Assembly: GCA_963556195.1 (NCBI GenBank)
Contig: OY744532.1
Span: forward strand, 76,772,153-76,836,152
Source of the DNA: Sepiola atlantica
Taxonomy: Eukaryota; Mollusca; Cephalopoda; Sepiida; Sepiolidae
Direction of reading: 5' to 3'
Length of the DNA stretch: 64,000 nt
Of this stretch, positions 31,831 through 43,222 are shown piece after piece. Positions within the stretch are counted from its first letter, which is position 1; the number at the start of each line of letters is the position of its first letter. Below the pieces are notes generated by a model. The model saw nothing but the letters and a program-made list of their open reading frames with translations. It was not told the DNA's origin and ran no database searches. The translations under genes and the position numbers were made by a program.

Positions 31831-33427
31831 GTTAGTAATAGCTATCTCAGGGTAGAAATGAGTTTTAGGGTGGGGTAAGCTATGTAGGGTGGGTGTTTTT
31901 CTAACTGCAGCTTTTAATCAAGTTTTCTTTAATTTTTTTTTTATTAATTGACACATTGTTATCCATTCATTGGTCAGTATGAAGTTTTATGATACTCAAG
32001 ATGAGAACAGTAGTCCGAATAATCGAAATTATACTGAATAACTGTTCTTTCACAAATTAAATGCAAAGTTCATAACTACTACAACTTGGATTTTCTTTGA
32101 GAAAGACGACTCAAAACGATATTTTAAGCCCACCACATTGACGAGTGACCACTTTTCCATAAGATAAGACTGTTTTTATATGCATAGATATATGCAACGT
32201 ATTTCCTGCCTAATTTGAAAAAAAATTTTTTTACATAAAAAATAAATTGCTCATCACCGAAAAGAGGAACCTAACTTGAAGTCGCCTAAAACAAAAAAAA
32301 ATATTAATGGCGTAAGAAAACGGATTATACATTTATAAAGAGAAAAGGTTAGATTGTGTTTACATTCAAATTTTATCAAAATAACCCAAAACATAAATGA
32401 GATGTCGCAAGTTGAAATTGAGAAGAAATTTCACTATATTTGATTGTATTCTCGCACACAAAACTAGCCCGGTTTGTAATACCTACTTTAAGGTTAAATA
32501 AAATGGTCACTTGAACGTTTCCCAAGTCTCATATCCGACTATGACAGTCGTTTAACAGCAAGAGCATTAATTGCAAATGAATAAACTAGATTATCTTATC
32601 TTTGTAAGTTTAGTTAAACGGAATACGTAGTTTAGTTAAACGGAATACGTAGTTTACTTACGAAATTAACTAAATTGAAGTGACTTCTTTGTGCAAGTCC
32701 GTCTTACGATGGCTTGTAGTTAGCCGGTTTGCCAACTCGTAGCGTGCCGATGTATGGAGCAAAACAGCTAATTTATAGCATCTGTCATCGCATAATTATT
32801 TGCTGTGACTAATCTGTGTTGCTTAACAGTTAGAAGATTTTTCAAACTTCAAGAAATTTTTGGTTTAAAGTATGTGTGTGTAGTGGTCTTGTTTTCAATA
32901 AAAATCCAATGGATGGCCAAATGAATTCACATTTTAAAGGACAATAGTTAACGTTTCAAGTTATATTCTGATCAATTTAACAATTTAATCAGTCTAACAA
33001 TATTGAAACAGCAGTGATAATAGGGGTGTAGGCGTAGAATATGAAGTATACATTCGATTGACACTGAGGCAGGCGACTTTTAAAAATAGAAAAACAGAAA
33101 GAAAAATGAATGTACAAAGAAGCCAGCAGAAGAAAGAACTAAGAAAAAAGTGTGAAGAGGAGTGAGTGAAAAAGACTAGCATATACGCCATTGTTGGCTT
33201 CGAGTTTATTCGATTGGCAGTGTTGTATATATTTTCTCCATTGTGCAACCCAATCAACATTTCTTGAACCAACTGAGCCGTCCTCATGGCAAATGATTTA
33301 CGTTACTTTCACAGCGTTCTGGCCGAGTTCCTAAATTTAACTATGTTGTACATTTGTTGGTGCAGGTTTCAAATCACACACGGAGTGAAGCAATGTGCAA
33401 TACCATGCTTAGTGAACATGAAAAAAA
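31831..33427. other. No gene recognised
   Basis: A/T-rich. A fragment of the foldback family end lies at 31990-32035 (ACTCAAGATGAGAACAGTAG). TAGTTTAGTTAAACGGAATACG is duplicated in tandem at 32607-32652. No ORF with motif. Confidence 0.45.
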
Positions 33428-33830
33428 TTCTCTTTCTCTCTCTGTCTCTCTCTTTCTCTCTCTGTCTCTCTCTCTTTCTCTCTGTCTCTCTCCCTCCCTC
33501 CCTCCCTCCCACCCTCCCTGTCTCTCTCTCTCTCCCTGGCTCTCTCTCTCTCTCTCTCCCTGTCTCTGTCTCTCTCCTTCCCTGTCTCTCTCCTTCCCTG
33601 TCTCTCTCCTTCCCTGTCTCCCTCTCTCTCTTCCTCCTTCGCTTTCTCTATCACTCTCCTTTTTATATCTCTCTTTCAATTTCTCTCTCTCTTTTTCTGT
33701 ATATCTATCCATCTGTCGGATTTTCACCCTGTCTGTCTGTCTCTCTCTCTTGTCTGCTTCTTTAGTCTATTAGCATTTCTCTCTCTTTCTGTTTCCGTCT
33801 GTATCAGTCTTTCTACCTGTCTCTCTCACT
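33428..33830. repeat. (CT)n-rich low-complexity tract
   Basis: Long runs of CTCT, CCCT and TGTCTCTC. The overlapping ORFs on both strands (poly-Ser/Leu, poly-Arg/Glu) are products of the repeat. Confidence 0.95.
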
Positions 33831-34189
33831 CTCTTACGTTAATTGTCTCCCTATTTGTGTTCCTCCCTTTTTCTTGTAATATAAATAAATAACAGTTGTC
33901 CTTATCTTGGTTGTTGTTACATTCACAGTGTTTCAACATTCATATCCTTTCGACCTTTTTTCGGTGCTGACAATGGTAAAAAATACCTGAAGTCCTGAAA
34001 CTACAATGGCAAAAACTCTGTGAACATGATAAGGACAACTAAAATATGTGTTGCATGAAAGTTTGTCTTTAGAGACTTCTTGAGTGTTACTTCTTGTAAG
34101 CAGGTTCTTCTGTTGCCTTTCGTCAGATGTAACATCAAAGTGCTTCTTCATAGGCGAAGATATTCTGTTTTTGGCCGGATTGTTGGTCA
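33831..34189. other. Unassigned
   Basis: The phrase GGTTGTTGTTACATTCACAG with CAACATTC (33908-33940) resembles Penelope-foldback ends. Otherwise nothing. Confidence 0.35.
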
Positions 34190-34786
34190 TCAATGATTAG
34201 ACACATCAACACAGGAAGTTCTTGCCGTGGCAGGAGATTTGAATGGTAATGTTGGAAAGACCCTTGATGGTTTTGGGAGGAAATAGATATGGTGCAAGGA
34301 ATACAGAAGAAAGAAGACTTTTAGAATTGGGCCTTGCCTTGGACATGTTGATTTTAGAAAAAAAGAAAGCCATCTCATTAAGTATGAATCTTGTATAGCA
34401 AAGACTCAAGTAGATTATCTGCTGGTTAATAAAAAGGACAGAAAGCTCTTGAGTTATGTGAAAGTAATACCTGGTGAAGAAATTGTGACACAGCACAAAC
34501 CGATTATTTGTGATTTTACACTGAAAAAAGCTCATGAGGTAAAGAGAAAGTTTATCCCCAAGAGAAAAGTGTGGACGTTAAATGAACATGTGAAACGTGT
34601 ATTTAGAGACCAAGTGATGGAGCGTTTGGTTACCAGATCTAGTTCAGAAAGTGTGGAAGAATAGTGGAAGAAGTTGGATACATTGTTGGAGGTAACAGAC
34701 CAGACTTATGGGTCGATGTGATGGCCTCCAAGAAATAGGGTGGCACGGTGATGAAATGAGGAAGCTGGGAAGAGCATCAAAGAAAA

Positions 34787-35300
34787 GTTGTTTGGTTTGG
34801 TTTGTTTTACGGCATATCAACCTCTTATGGGTTATTTAATGCAGAAACATTGGTTGTAGTATGGTGAAAAGGTTTTAGGATTCAAGTTCTTTGTATGTTT
34901 AAGTATTTATTCATGGTGTTTGGTTGTTTTGTTTTACGGCATATCAACCCATTTCGGGTTATTTAATCCTGGATCTAGTCATTTTGGTAAAAGTTTTTAT
35001 GCTTCAAATGCTTTATATCTTCAAATGTTTATTCATGGTATTAGGTTTGGTTGTTTTGTTTTACGGCATATCAACCCTTTTTGGGTTATTTTATACTGAA
35101 TCTGGTCATTTTTGCAAAAGTTTGAGGAAGGGAAATTGTTTTTTGTTTTTGGCTTGGCAGAACATGATTGAGTTTTGCAAAGAGAAAGAAGTGCAATAAA
35201 GCATCAATGTTTGGTGCATTTTGGGTCAAGAAACCGATATCATCAGACAGCCGGATCTTGTAGCACCAGAAATCAAAGAAGAAAAAAAGAAAATGACGTA
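34787..35300 (+). repeat. Three 127-bp repeats inside the LINE
   Basis: TTTACGGCATATCAACC occurs at about 34807, 34935 and 35061 with the following 100 bp repeated (TCATTTTGGTAAAAG, TTATGCTTCAAATG, CTTCAAATGTTTATTCATGG). The last unit runs into 35150-35300 (GATTGAGTTTTGCAAAGAG; CATCAGACAGCCGGATC), which is also near 560-660. Single copies of the word sit near 400 and, inverted, near 47095. Confidence 0.7.
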
Positions 35301-35966
35301 GTTGAAATGTTTAGTGTATAAGGATATGCATCTGGTGGCAAAAAAAGACAGCAAGAAGAGCAATCTACACAGCCAAGATGGAAGCTGAGCAAGTTGGGTT
35401 TCCAGATATAATACAAAGGGATGCCCAGAAAAATGAAGTATTCAAGATAGCTAAACAGATGGCATAGACAAATATAGATACTGGTGGAGTGCATTCAAAA
35501 TGACAATGGGGTTTTTTTTAACAACAAACTGACAGAACAAGAGTGATGTTTGGAAATGCTATTACAAGAAATTGTTGAATTTTTATGAAATCTAAAAAAT
35601 CTTGAAATTGCAGAAATTAAAATGATTACAGACTTGACAAGTCAGATCATAAAAGTAGAGTTTGTCCCGAAAGACTTGGATCTTAGTACAATTGTGAACT
35701 GTTACAAGGGTAAACGAGGAACTCTAGTAGATAGAAGTACTTACAGAGGCTTAAATGCTAATAGATCAGATCCTGAAAGTGGTTGAGAGAATAATTAAAC
35801 AGCAAATAAGAAGTCAGATAAGCATAGAATTAATGTAGTTTGTTTTTATGCCTGGCAAAGTACCACTGATGCGATATTTATGCAAGAGAAGTACCTTGGT
35901 AAGAAGAAAAACCTGTATTTATTTTTGTGGATCTGGAGAAAGCTTTTGATAGTGCTATGAAATGTT

Positions 35967-36624
35967 TGTTGCTACTACTCCTGCCTGGACCGAGGCAGTA
36001 CGCATTTCCTATACTCCGTGTGTAGAGGGTTGGCCGTGTCGTCCAGTGATGGTCGTTTCAGTGGATGAATTCTTTCTTCTCTGCCGTTGTCTGCAATAAA
36101 AGCCATGTCGCACACGAAGACAAACTCTGCTTTTAAATTTAATTCATTTATTCAAGTGTTATTTCATCTGGGGGAAATTCACCATGCCGAGAGAGATGGT
36201 AGAGAGCAAATCCCACTTTATCGTAGTTAGGTATTAATGTTTTCTTAACTATTCATAGAGAGGGGGGGGGAAGGATTCTCGCGCTTGTCTTCTCTGAAGG
36301 GAAATGTTCCGTATCTTTACATTGTGAATCGTATGTCCTCAGTTCACTCTCTGAATCAGACTGACTAAAAACTCGCTTCTCACGAGAACGAGTGACATCA
36401 CAGATCCCTTTGTTTCCCACGCAGGGGCCGTGAAGTCACAGAGCCTCTCGCAGATGTAGACTGACCCTTGATCTGAGGTCTCGTCACACGTAACCTTGTC
36501 ACGTCTGCCAGCTCCGACTGTGAGAACAAGCCCTGTTCTGCACTCGACTGCCCCGCGTTAATTCGCGCAAGTCAAACCCGATCTCCAACAGATACGTCCA
36601 TTCGCATAGGGCCATTATCTAACA
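35967..36624 (-). mobile_element. Solo LTR inserted in LINE
   Basis: On the minus strand it begins TGTTAGATAATGGCCC and ends GTAGTAGCAACA, i.e. TG...CA. It contains TTGAATAAATG (polyadenylation signal) in the second half. TGTT is present on both sides (35963-35966 and 36625-36628), while the uninterrupted LINE has one (compare GAGATGTTGTCTGGTGGG at 24678), so this is a 4-bp target duplication. A related LTR is at 55780. The type is probably Ty3/gypsy from the target-duplication length; no internal sequence is left. Confidence 0.9.
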
Positions 36625-37765
36625 TGTTGTCTGATGGGCTTTGTGTAAATTAGGGGCAAATGAGTGGTTGGTGAAGGTTATTCAAGCAATGTACAGAAAT
36701 GCTCAAAGTCGTGTTAGAATTAACAACATATTTAGTGACGGCTTTAATGTTAAAGTAGGGTTCTGTTTCGGTGCTTTTCATTTGTGTCTTAGAAGCATTG
36801 TCCAGAGATGTCGATATGGGTTGCCTAGAAGAGATATTGTATGCTGATGATTTAGAACTTGCCCGTGAAACAACAGAACACCTACTTGTTAAATTACAGA
36901 CTGGGAGGAATGCTATGGAAAGTAAAGGTGTGAGAGTGAATGTTACCAAGACCAAAGTGATGACCAGTGGTTTTTAGTGTTGGAAAGCCTTCAGAAAGAG
37001 GAAAACGCCCCTGCTATGTTTGTGTAAAAGGAGTTGGGTGTAACTATATTTTTTATGGTACATGTAAACATTGGGTAGACAAGAAGTGCAGTGGAATTAA
37101 GTGTAAGACAATGTAGACCAATGAGTACTTGGATGGCGAAGCTATTGAAGTTGTTCAGAAGTTTTGTTGTCTTCATGATACCATTGGAGCACAGGGTGGA
37201 GCAGGTGCTAGTGTGATTGCAAGAGTTATGGATGGAGTAAGTTCAGGGAGCTTATGCCTTTACTAACCAGCAGAACAATACTACTGTTGAGCAAGGGAAG
37301 AGACTATCAGACATATGTACGAAGTTTGATAATGTATGGAAGTGAAACCTGGCTCGAGAGGTTTGAGGACATGCACTGCATGGAAAGAAATATAATATAA
37401 CGACGATGGATGTGTAATGCGAGTCTTAAATACAGGTTTAGATCAGATGACCTCAGAGGAAGATTAAATCTGGGTAGTATCGGCAGAGATGTGCAGAACA
37501 AGATTTCATTGGTATGTTCATGTTGAAAGAACGAATGAGATTTCTTGGGTCAAATGTAGGACTGTTGAGGTAGAAGGGTCAGTTGGCAGAGAGAAGACGA
37601 AGAAAAACATTGGAGGAAGTGATAAAGATGGATTTAAGAGAAAGAGGTATAAATAAAGACCTGGCCAGAGATAGGTTAGTTTAGAAGTCACTTTTTAAAA
37701 GCCGTCTCACACATGCCATCATGTAAAATAGGTGTTAACCTAATATGATATGAGGATGAAGATAG

Positions 37766-38636
37766 ACGTATAAAATATATAGGTTTACTATATTTCATAT
37801 GTTGTTTCCCAATGTGTTGGGCATTTTTCTCTACTGTGACACTATTTATCAAAGCCAAAAACGACTACAGGATAAGTGTTAATGAGATGGGTAGGTTGAC
37901 AGTTGAATAATGATGAATACTATGAGAGGATTGAAAACTTTCATGCAACATCCACTCACAAGAACAGTGGACCTAGAAAACAGCAATTTTTCCTCCCTTT
38001 GTCAGAAACATAGCTCATAAAATGTTAGATGTAAAGGACAAAATGGGGGGGGGGAATCTAGGCCAGAGTTACGAGGCTGCTGAAAGTAAATCCAAGTCTA
38101 CTTTCTACTCTCAGACTAGCGTCCTGTCATGGGGTGGTTCAGGCTACCTGTTCTACTTAATGCTAGAAGATTGAGTTAAACACCAGAGCTATGAGCTTTT
38201 TCGCCTGAGAAAAGGGGCAACTACTAATACTATTACTATTATATTATTACTTCATTCAGCCGTCTGCTTCCCATCACTTGTGAAACTAATTCCAGCCTAT
38301 GCATATTTCAATTCATGGAAACTCTTCATTTTCTAACTTCCCATACCTCTCACTTTTGACATTTTAAGCTTGGTGACAGTAATAATTTTATAAAAAAAAC
38401 CTGTCCTTCTGTTGATCTGTCATGCATGAGCTTGAAATATCATATCTAATAGATTCTTTGTCTGTAGGTCAGTCCGTCACAATTTTTTTTACTAATCTGT
38501 CACTACTTATCAAGGTTCAAAGGCCACTTGAGGATAAGGGTTTGGAATGATATTTTCATTGATAAATGTACAATGAATTTTAAGAATATTCGTTTCTTTT
38601 TATTTCAAAAATGTTTCCATTTGTTTCAATTTTTAG
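37766..38636. other. Unassigned, with pieces of the 28385 repeat
   Basis: ACTATTTATCAAAGCC...GGATAAGTGTTAATGAGATG (37848-37892) and CTGTCACTACTTATCAAGG...GAGGATAAGGG (38498-38541) belong to the dispersed family at 28385. The region 38550-38636 would be the 3' part of the intron before the candidate exon. Confidence 0.45.
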
Positions 38637-38718
38637 GAACAAGTGAGCCGTTGGAAATACCATGAAGACAGACATGAAAAGGACCTTAAAAAGCGCCCTA
38701 AAAAACCACCGAAACCAG
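38637..38718 (+). CDS. Candidate internal coding exon, host gene
   Basis: An acceptor TTTCAATTTTTAG precedes 82 bp that are open in one frame, reading EQVSRWKYHEDRHEKDL then KKRPKKPPKP, followed by a strong donor CAG|GTTAGT. The segment is A/G-rich with ordinary codon use, unlike the A/T repeats around it. The exon starts in phase 0 and ends in phase 1 (82 = 27 x 3 + 1). The peptide is charged, with a proline/lysine end. I do not recognise the protein. No other exon of the gene is visible, so introns would exceed 10 kb, which is normal for octopus. Confidence 0.5.
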
Positions 38719-40236
38719 GTTAGTCTTTTGGAAGTTAATTTAAAAAAAAGATGTTTTCAGTGTTAAATTTTAAGACCCTACACACTGAATTGAATGAACT
38801 ATTGTCTATACACTCGGATACTAACCAAACACCTGGAATACTAACTTTAATATTATTTTTGTTTGCCTTTAGCATCATAGGTTATCCCAAAATGAGATAC
38901 CCCGATAGATAAAATAATGATAAAAATCCATCCCCGACATTTAAAAAAATTAAAATAAACCCTCAAAACACTTATCTAATTTTCATTTTAAATTTTCTTT
39001 TACAAATCATTTTTTGCCTCTTTTGCTATTTGTAGACTGATTAAAATTAATAAATAAAATCATTTGCAATAAAATAAAGATTCGTCTGTTTGTAAATCCT
39101 TTTTTCCAAAAACTTTAATTCATGAATAAACCAAATTATGTGGAATTTAATAAAAGAAAGAAGACAAAACTGAATAACTGACTTATTTTTATGAAAATTT
39201 GATTGAATTCTGAAAACTATAACGAATAATTGTATCAACGATTCAGATCGGCTCAAAGATTGCATGAATGAAAAATAGTGACTGATACATAAACGGGTTG
39301 TGTGCAAAGTATGGTCTGCGAGGGATTCTGAATAGCACACCTAATTTCAGGTGGTAAATAACGTTTATTAAAATGTTTTGTTCGATTCTTTTTTTCTCTC
39401 TCGTATAACCAAATAAATAATAATTTTTTTAATACACCCCCCCCCCCCCACACACACTTTTTTTTCCTAACCGTCTGTTGCTTTATTTCAAGAAAATGAA
39501 TAAAATTTATTCAACAATAAAAAATAATAGTTAATTAATAAAATTAAAAACTATTCATATTACTTTTTTTATGTTTATTTGTATGACATTGTTATGGAAT
39601 TGGCTGGAATGCTTGAACACCATATTACCAGTTTTATTCTTGGTTTTTAATTTCTTTAAATTTCAATTTTCGAGTTATAAAATAAAATGCCATCTTTTCT
39701 GTTTATGGATGTCCGCCACGGGTACAGACGCCGTAATACTATCGTTGGATTCTTTGTAAAATTTTACTAACAAAAAGTTGTTTGATATTAGTACAAGTCT
39801 TTTTTTTGAATGGCATCTTTGGACAGAAAGACAGATCCAAAATACAGTCTACATTAAACTTACCTTTCAATTAAAAAAAAGCAAACAAAGATTCTCAGAT
39901 TGTTGAATATGCATCTGTATTTTAAAGAAAATAGTTTTAATGACAATTTTCCATTTAATTGTCACCATGTGGTCTCAGCGGCTGGTATGTTAACAACATA
40001 ACACAATAAATGACAGTTCACTTTTTAATTAAAACTCTGGTCAGGAAAACATTTTCGTGAACCATGGCACCAAATTTATAGTATGCTAGCAGGCTATCTG
40101 GCATGGCCCAGAGTCCTAATTTCCATAAATTATTTAGATTGCAGAAAACATAAAAGTAAAACTCAGCAGTATCCTTAAAATTTTAATTTGAAATGTTTAA
40201 GTCCATTTGGTGACAAAATCAAAGTTAAAATACATG
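38719..40236. other. Probable intron; A/T-rich, no feature seen
   Basis: Contains a poly(C) run at 39437-39449 with CACACACA. ORFs of 60-100 codons (39047-39453 minus) lack motifs. If the exon at 38637 is real, this is its downstream intron. Confidence 0.4.
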
Positions 40237-40309
40237 CCCTGGTGAAGTTTGAACTCAGAACCTCTGCCTGTAAGTACGACGGTCTAACCAATTAAGCCAC
40301 CGAAGCAAG
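40237..40309 (-). mobile_element. tRNA-like sequence (SINE head or tRNA pseudogene)
   Basis: The reverse complement has an A-box-like GGTGGCTTAATTGGTTAGA and a B box GTTCTGAGTTCAAAC with the right spacing, ending in CACCAGGG. The anticodon stem does not fold well and there is no clean acceptor stem, so I do not call a functional tRNA. Confidence 0.5.
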
Positions 40310-40386
40310 TATAATTTATAATACTCGTACCATCTTTACTTTCTCTTTCACCTTCTTTAGTCAGATGTGGGTCAGTAAAAGGAAGA

Positions 40387-40412
40387 GAGAGAGAGAGAGA
40401 GAGTGTGTATGA
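40387..40412. repeat. (GA)n/(GT)n microsatellite
   Basis: GAGAGAGAGAGAGAGA followed by GTGTGT. Confidence 0.85.
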
Positions 40413-40639
40413 CGGAAACGAGAGTGATAGACACTGTAAAATAAGAGGGAGTGTCAAACCCTTTAAACTTAATCTTAGACAAAAAAAATTTCATCTAGTA
40501 ACATTTCATTTAATTGCTTACTGAATCGTTTTCGAGGTTAGGGTTTCTTTATTATCAATACAAGGCCAGTTTATTGGTTGAGCTTGTCTGATCTTGAAAA
40601 ACCTAAAAGAGGCGATGAAACCAGCACTCTGGACTTAAA

Positions 40640-40960
40640 GATAAATTTTTCGATAAATTTGGTGGGCAAAGAAAACGACTGCACTTGGCGTGCATGTGTC
40701 TGTCATGCGTCGCTCTTGTCTTTTTCCCTTGACGGGGTTAGACTAATTCATTCTTCATCTCCACAGTTTTCTATCACTCATCTTGATTCGTTAATCCCAA
40801 ATGTCCCATGTCTTCAACCACCAACTGTTTCTAATTCCTTCAAGGTCTACCCACTTTTTATCGCCAACCTATCCCCATTAAAACTAATTTCCTTGAATCT
40901 TTTGAAGGCATCCTTTGCACATGACCGAACCAAGTTAATCTTCTACTTCAGATAACTTCT
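40640..40960 (-). mobile_element. LINE C-terminal fragment
   Basis: Minus strand reads RLTWFGHVQRMPSKDSRKLV in broken frames (about 40945-40890), the RWFGHVQRM segment after the RT of many LINEs, then VVEDMGHLGLTNQD (about 40810). The long plus-strand ORF 40578-40955 is its shadow. Confidence 0.65.
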
Positions 40961-41902
40961 TCTACATCGGCTGCTGACTTTGAGTGCTGCCAAAAACGTC
41001 ACAAAATGAGAGAAGAATTGTTGAAATTTTGTGTCTTTGATGTTTCTCTTGATGAATTAACGATTCCAGTTGTCCGTTCTTCAAAGAGCAAAGGGTTTTT
41101 AGCTTTCTGTGGTACTTGTATAGCCATCTGTAAAAGGGTAAAGACTCGTGAGAAACATTTTTTCTGTTGATGGGAGACAGAGCAATTAGGAGGGAACGGC
41201 AAATGTGCTTTTTCGGCACCGTTTACTTACATATTGACTTATTCTTATTTTCGGGAATTTCTGAGTTGGAGTTTTCTGTTTAGAGAAAGAGCAAAGTTTT
41301 TTTTTCTTTTATTGACGGAGATAATTTACCACTCCTGAACAAACCCGAATGACAAAATCTGCGTTTCTTGATTATATATCTTATACTTATAAAATACCCG
41401 TCCCAAGATGTGTGTAAGCAATAAATATAGCATTAGTTTTAAATGTTAATATTTTTAAGTTTTTTTTTATTTTTTGGGGCGTCATGGTGCGGTTTCAGTG
41501 GCACCCTTCTAAATGGTAAAGTTTACAAAAAAAATAAATAAATAAATGTGCCCATGTTGCCCAGAATACATATTCCATAATTCATAATAAGTTCAATACT
41601 TTAGGATTTTATCAAGCACATACATATTATTAATGCTCACGCGTGCAAGCCAATCCTTTTAAAAATGTATTATCGGTTCATAAAAATATATGTATATAAA
41701 TAAAGAAACAAACTTATATATGCACCCCCTAAATGTTAACATCTACAAAAAAAGATAATTTGCCCATGTTACTCATCGTGATGCCTAGAATGTATATTCC
41801 AAAATTCATAATGATCCGTTCATTAGTTTAGATCACCCTGTACATATATATATATATATATGTACATATATATACATACACACATACCTTACTTTATACA
41901 TA
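40961..41902. other. No gene recognised
   Basis: Includes two diverged copies of one phrase, GCCCATGTTGCCCAGAATAC (41551) and GCCCATGTTACTCATCGTG (41762), each followed by CATATTCCATAATTCATAAT-like sequence, so part of a dispersed repeat. Short (TA)n at 41844-41862. Confidence 0.45.
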
Positions 41903-42433
41903 CAAAGCCTGTCTAAAACGTATCTGACCTTAGGCCCCCAAAAAATATTTCAAATACGTGACGGGGTTGGGACCCTAATCTCCTTCACACACTTAGCCCA
42001 CCGATCCATCCACTGCCAGAAACACCTCTGGAAGTCTTCTTTTGGAATGCTGTTCATCTCCGCCCTTGCGTTAGATTCAGCAGGTATTTGGAGAAGATGC
42101 GTGTAACAAAAAATTAAGGAGTGGTTCAACCGATTCAAAAATGACCGCACATCAACGAAGAGTGACCAGCATTCTGACAGACCCCAAACTGCTTGGAGTG
42201 CAGCTGTTGTTGAGAGGGTGCGAAAAAAGAGACAATGCGGAACGCGATGGCGGAAATGAACACCATTACAAAAGGAAGACTTCTAGAGGTGTTTCCGGCA
42301 GTGGATGGATCGGTGGGCTAAGTGTGTGCAAGCAGAAGGGGCCTGTTTTGAAGGGGATTAGGATTCCAACCCCATCAGGTATTTGAAATATTTTTTTCTG
42401 GCCTAAGGTCGGATACTTTTTAGACAGGCCTCG
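41903..42433 (+). mobile_element. Mariner-like element, internal deletion derivative
   Basis: The ends CAAAGCCTGTCTAAAACGTA and (reverse complement of the right end) CGAGGCCTGTCTAAAAAGTA are flanked by TA on both sides. The inverted repeats extend about 165 bp, with a 23-bp indel in the right arm. The middle reads IKEWFNRFKNDRTSTKSDQH (about 42113), the helix-turn-helix linker of mariner-type (IS630/Tc1) transposases, so the long arms contain transposase-derived sequence. The catalytic domain is gone. Target: TA dinucleotide. Confidence 0.85.
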
Positions 42434-42435
42434 TA

Positions 42436-42860
42436 TAGAGATTATATAAAACTCAATGTCTGTTTTTTTTTTTTTGTTTTTTTTTAGTCGAAAGCTGAGA
42501 AAAGAGTTCAAGAATAGGATTTTATATACGAAAGTTAGGATAGGTTTTCATACTCATACCCCGTCTTAATTCCTTTTGATTCGATGCAGTAATGTTATGG
42601 ATATAACTGGGTCAAAATATGGAAGACCAAATTTATTCCGATGCTCCAATTAACAGTTAATTGCATAGACTTTCTGGTCAATACAGTTAATTAAACGTTT
42701 CCTCTAGTTCAGTGGTTCCCAACCTTTTTTCTTTTCAATGACAACCCCATTTCAACTTCATACTTTTAACAACCCCACCCAAAAATGAGACCAAATTCTG
42801 AATCTTAAGCAGAACATCCTAAAGCAAAGAATGTGCAAAATGTTATAAATAAAAAAAAAA
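42436..42860. other. Unassigned; Helitron-like 5' end fragment at its start
   Basis: ATATAAAACTCAATGTCTGT (42445) matches the 5' end of the Helitron-like element at 15721 (ATATAAAACTCAATGTCT). Poly(T) at 42466-42486. Nothing else. Confidence 0.4.
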
Positions 42861-43222
42861 TTCCGCCTTGGACTTTGGGCTAAGATCAGAGTGTAGTATC
42901 TGTTCCAATGGATGCTGTGGTCTGTAGACCGGTACCATCTTAGCCTTCGGACCTTGATTCCGCCGGTCTGAGGTATTGTCCTGTGCAGTTCTAGGAGGTG
43001 CACCCTCCCAGGCTTTGCCTTCTCACCCTTATAGAATGGGTTAGTTTATTGCTAATCACCTGAGGCACACCTACTGGGGAATGCCGACAGGACTGCCCAG
43101 GTATTTTTTATAGGCCAGAGTGTCCTTCTTCTAGGTCACTGGCTTTTCAATCCCACTTTCCCGACCTTGTGTCAAATCTTACTGCTGTGTGAGGAAGATA
43201 AATACAAAAAATAAATAAATAA
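42861..43222 (+). mobile_element. U2-headed SINE, diverged copy
   Basis: The head GGGCTAAGATCAGAGTGTAG followed by TATCTGTTCCAATGGATGC is a mutated U2 snRNA 5' end, followed by the SINE body: CAGTTCTAGGAGGTGCACCC, AATCACCTGAGGCACACC, TACTGGGGAATGCCGACAGG. The tail GAGGAAGATAAATA then (AAAT)n ends near 43222. It has lost the 3' extension found in the copies at 45509 and 59850. Confidence 0.8.

Larger units (their letters stand above)
34190..37765 (+). mobile_element. LINE (RTE-like), longest copy, endonuclease plus RT, broken
   Basis: From 34205 it reads the endonuclease part: VAGDLNGNVGKTLDGFGRK (GDLN motif), TQVDYLLVNKKDRKLLSYVK and VIPGEEIVTQHKPIICDFT (the open stretch 34449-34664). After an insert (34787-35300) comes the pre-RT and RT: FVDLEKAFD-like near 35930, then, past the LTR at 35967-36624, ANEWLVKVIQAMYRNAQSRV (36657), the catalytic YADD at 36840-36851, RVNVTKTKV and the tail MYGSETWLERFEDMHCMERN (about 37335). 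The first part of the endonuclease is missing. Stops and shifts throughout. The 3' end TAAAATAGGTGTTAACCTAA with an ATG/GAT-rich tail is at 37725-37765. Confidence 0.88.

Noticed and set aside
33286..33773. 159- and 139-codon ORFs rich in Ser/Leu, and Arg/Glu ORFs on the other strand
   Set aside because: They read through a (CT)n tract; composition alone keeps them open.
40237..40309. Functional tRNA gene on the minus strand
   Set aside because: A and B boxes are present, but the anticodon stem and acceptor stem do not pair.
40578..40955. 125-codon ORF on the plus strand
   Set aside because: Shadow of a minus-strand LINE tail with RLTWFGHVQRM.
42861..42915. Functional U2 snRNA gene
   Set aside because: Only the first ~45 nt resemble U2; the Sm site and the 3' stem-loops are absent here and in the other copies.
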